A stretch of 64,000 bases of DNA. Source: Streptomyces carminius. Its GTDB lineage: Bacteria > Actinomycetota > Actinomycetes > Streptomycetales > Streptomycetaceae. Under the pieces are notes generated by a model. It ran no database searches, had not been told where the DNA came from, and saw only the letters and a program-made list of their open reading frames with translations. Both the position numbers and the translations under genes were made by a program. Of this stretch, positions 62,060 through 64,000 are shown piece by piece. The DNA is taken from contig NZ_PGGW01000038.1 of NCBI RefSeq assembly GCF_002794255.1, positions 1 through 64,000 of the forward strand, read 5' to 3'. Each line of letters begins with the position of its first letter. Position 1 is the first letter of the stretch.

Positions 62060-63424
62060 ATGAGGCACGGCCGGAGGGGACCAGCGGCACCGCCGCCGGG
62101 GGGACAGGGGGAGACCATGCAGGACGGGCGGACGGCGGGCCGCGCACGGGACCGGCGAATACGGGCCGCGCGAATACGGGCCGGGCACATACCGGCCGGG
62201 CACATACGGGGCGGGCGGACACCGGCCGCGCACGGCGCACGGCACACGGCCGGCACGGGACCCGGCCGGACCGCGCGAACCCTGGCCGTGGCCCTGCTGG
62301 TACTCGGCGCGCTCACGGCGTGCACCGCCCACAGCGGCCCGGAGCCGGGGGAGAGGGACGGGGGAGAGGGGACGGGCGCGCCACGAGCGGCGGCGGAACC
62401 GGCCGCCGGCGAGCCGCGCGAGGCGTTCACCGTCGTGGCGACCGGCGACATCATCCCGTACCCGTCGATCATCCGGCAGGCACGGCTGGACGCGGGCGGC
62501 GACGGCCACGACTTCACCCGCATCCTGGCGGGCGTGAAACCCGTCGTCGAGACCGCCGGCGTGGCGCTGTGCCACATGGAGACCCCCTACGGCGACAAGG
62601 ACGGTCCCTTCACCGGCTACCCGCTGTTCCGCTCGCCGCCCGAACTCGCCCGGGCGCTCCGCGCCACCGGCTACGACAGCTGCTCCACCGCCTCCAACCA
62701 CAGTCTCGACGACGGCTTCGACGGGGTGCGCCGCACCCTCGACGCGCTGGACGCGGCGGGCGTACGGCACTCCGGCACGGCCCGCAGCGCGGCGGAGGCC
62801 GCCCGTCCGGCCCGGCTGGCGGCGGGCGGCGCCGAGATCGCCCACCTGTCCTACACCTACGGCACCAACGGCATACCGCTGCCCGGGGACCGTCCGTGGG
62901 CGGTCGGCATGCTGGAGGCGGACAAAGTGATCGCCGACGCCCGCGCCGCCCGCCGCGCGGGGGCCGACGTCGTCCTGGTCAGCGTGCACTGGGGCACCGA
63001 GTGGCAGCAGGCCCCGGACGCGGAGCAGAAGAGGCTCGCGGAGGAGCTGACCGCCGCGCGCACCGGCGGCCGCAAGGACATCGACCTGGTGATCGGCACC
63101 CACAACCACGTACCGCAGCCGTACGAGAAGGTGAACGGCACCTGGGTCGTCTACGGGCTGGGGGACCAGGTCGCCAGCTTCGTCCCGGCGGACAAGCGCA
63201 GCGGCAACGAGGGCTCCATGGCGCGCTTCACCTTCACCCCGGAGCCCGCCGGCGGAGGCTGGGACGTCACCCGGGCCGAGTTCCTGGTGAGCCACTCCGA
63301 CATGGGGCCGCCCTTCCGGGTGGTACGCGCCACCGGGCGGAACTTCCCCGAGGTGCACCGGCGGGTGCGCGAGGCGGTGCTGAGCCGGGGCGCCGCCGAG
63401 GACGGTCTCACCGAGGGCCGCTGA
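62060..63424 (+). CDS. CapA-family metallophosphatase-like lipoprotein
   Basis: A 454-residue protein, or 435 if it starts at the ATG at 62117. A long basic N-terminus holds short repeats (IRAARIRAGHIPAGHIRG). A lipobox segment follows (LAVALLVLGALTAC). The CapA domain (PF09587) starts FTVVATGDIIPYPS, with CHMETPYGDK, STASNHSLDDG, VSVHWGTEW and GTHNHVPQP as the metal-site motifs. CapA proteins act in polyglutamate export or capsule; here it stands alone. AGGAGG at 62049-62054 favours the first ATG, but the signal sequence then lies unusually far in. Confidence 0.83.
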   Translation: MRHGRRGPAAPPPGGQGETMQDGRTAGRARDRRIRAARIRAGHIPAGHIRGGRTPAAHGARHTAGTGPGRTARTLAVALLVLGALTACTAHSGPEPGERDGGEGTGAPRAAAEPAAGEPREAFTVVATGDIIPYPSIIRQARLDAGGDGHDFTRILAGVKPVVETAGVALCHMETPYGDKDGPFTGYPLFRSPPELARALRATGYDSCSTASNHSLDDGFDGVRRTLDALDAAGVRHSGTARSAAEAARPARLAAGGAEIAHLSYTYGTNGIPLPGDRPWAVGMLEADKVIADARAARRAGADVVLVSVHWGTEWQQAPDAEQKRLAEELTAARTGGRKDIDLVIGTHNHVPQPYEKVNGTWVVYGLGDQVASFVPADKRSGNEGSMARFTFTPEPAGGGWDVTRAEFLVSHSDMGPPFRVVRATGRNFPEVHRRVREAVLSRGAAEDGLTEGR

Positions 63425-63564
63425 GGCGGGACACGAGGCGGGACACGGTACGGGAGCCAGGGAGCCGGGGGGAGCCGCCGGCCGGCGGCTCCCCCCGGTG
63501 GTTCAGCGGTTTCTTGCGAGGAACCCCGTGCGTTTACGCATCGGGGGAATCGCATCCTGGGGTT

Positions 63565-63583
63565 CGCGGCGCGGAGCGCCGCG
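63565..63583 (-). repeat. hairpin at the presumed right end of an IS200-like element
   Basis: CGCGGCGC-GGA-GCGCCGCG, an eight-base stem with a three-base loop, 36 bases past the transposase stop codon. IS200/IS605 ends carry such subterminal hairpins that TnpA recognises. Confidence 0.5.
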
Positions 63584-63618
63584 GTATCACTTCGTGAAGC
63601 TCTGCCGTGGTGTCGCAC

Positions 63619-64000
63619 TCAGTCAGGACGCTTCTGGTTCTCGATGTACTCCTTGACCACGGCCGGCGGCGCACCGCCACATGAGCCGGCGAAGTAGGAG
63701 GGGGACCAGAGGTGGTTTCCCCACAGGTAGCGGTGGAGGTGGTCGGGGAACTCTCCCCCCTGGCCCTTCGGCCGGGTGGTACCCCCAGGCGGAGGCGTCG
63801 GGCGGAGACGCCCTTGAGGCTGCCGACCAGCCGGGACAGCGTGACCTGAGGCGGATAGTGCACCAGAAGGTGCACGTGGTCGGTCTCGCCGTGGAACTCG
63901 CGCGGCTCGGCGCCGAAGTCCGTCACACCTCGCGCATGATCTCTTCGCAGCGCTTGAGGATGGTGGCGGTGAAGACGCCGCGCCGGTACTTCGGAGTGAA
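63619..64000 (-). pseudogene. tnpA: IS200-type transposase tnpA (frameshifted, interrupted)
   Basis: Pieces of a Y1 transposase occur in three reading stages. Entering the window: FTPKYRRGVF and ILKRCEEIMREV. A one-base loss near 63924 then shifts the frame to FGAEPREFHGETDHVHLLV, which has the metal-binding HxH, and SLKGVSARRLR. After a GC-rich palindrome (63751-63788) a new frame gives FPDHLHRYLWGNHLW, SPSYFAGSCGG and VVKEYIENQKRPD, with the catalytic tyrosine. All active-site residues survive but cannot be made as one chain. The 5' end is beyond the window. Confidence 0.8.
63751..63788. repeat. GC-rich palindromic element inside the transposase gene
   Basis: About 36 bases around TGGCCCTTCGGCCGGGTGG with near-symmetrical C-rich and G-rich ends. 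The transposase family has nothing at this point between SARRLR and EFPD, so it looks like an inserted mobile palindrome. Confidence 0.6.

Larger units (their letters stand above)
63565..64000 (-). mobile_element. IS200/IS605-like element, partial and decayed
   Basis: The end hairpin, the broken tnpA gene and no other cargo fit a degraded IS200-type insertion. The left end and the exact borders are outside or not visible. There is no sign of a target duplication, as this family makes none. Confidence 0.55.

Overview
The window is chromosomal DNA from a high-GC actinomycete, almost certainly a Streptomyces. Third codon positions are nearly all G or C, GTG starts and GTGA overlaps are common, many genes look leaderless, and several families are typical of the genus (DUF5999, small basic protein with DUF881 partners, FtsR/GarA neighbours, glycine-riboswitch gcvP).

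Layout. 1-320: 3' end of a 23S rRNA gene, 5S rRNA and the rrn terminator. 420-14,160: a conserved core block (cardiolipin synthase-like CDP-alcohol phosphotransferase, ManC-like fusion protein, DUF881/Sbp/DUF881, GarA-like FHA protein, FtsR, bifunctional nuclease, a second MerR protein, DNA polymerase IV, PRC-barrel protein, and gcvP behind a tandem glycine riboswitch). Mycobacterium tuberculosis keeps much of this order (Rv1822-Rv1830). 14,200-19,170: DUF5999, a hypothetical protein, a GCS2-type ligase, a CPBP protease and a PhzF protein.

19,370-32,970 is a complete selenocysteine locus: selA-selB, the tRNA-Sec gene selC, selD, and a formate dehydrogenase operon. The catalytic subunit is read through an in-frame UGA (Sec189), with a clear bacterial SECIS hairpin directly downstream. 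A class II cholesterol oxidase and an L,D-transpeptidase sit between selB and selC. SelA makes Sec-tRNA from Ser-tRNA-Sec using selenophosphate from SelD, and SelB delivers it to the UGA. The only selenoprotein visible here is the formate dehydrogenase, so the locus contains the pathway and its client.

33,180-43,980 is accessory: a stand-alone Clp N-domain protein, three EamA permeases (one behind a candidate leaderless leader-peptide/hairpin region), a MocR regulator divergent from a PNPOx-fold protein, a LysR regulator with a repetitive tail, a Tat-exported Rieske lipoprotein, a beta-family protein, and an overlapping HipA-like kinase/DUF3037 pair. 44,070-63,430: two SDRs, an oligopeptide-type binding lipoprotein, uracil-DNA glycosylase, DUF3224 divergent from a WYL regulator around a perfect palindrome, a TetR/monooxygenase divergent pair, a Gfo/Idh oxidoreductase, Lnt, a universal stress protein, a beta-phosphoglucomutase/GH65 phosphorylase pair, DUF3040, a PP2C-type phosphatase and a CapA-type lipoprotein. 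The window ends in a decayed IS200-type transposase gene interrupted by a GC-rich palindrome.

All calls come from reading the sequence; no database search was run.
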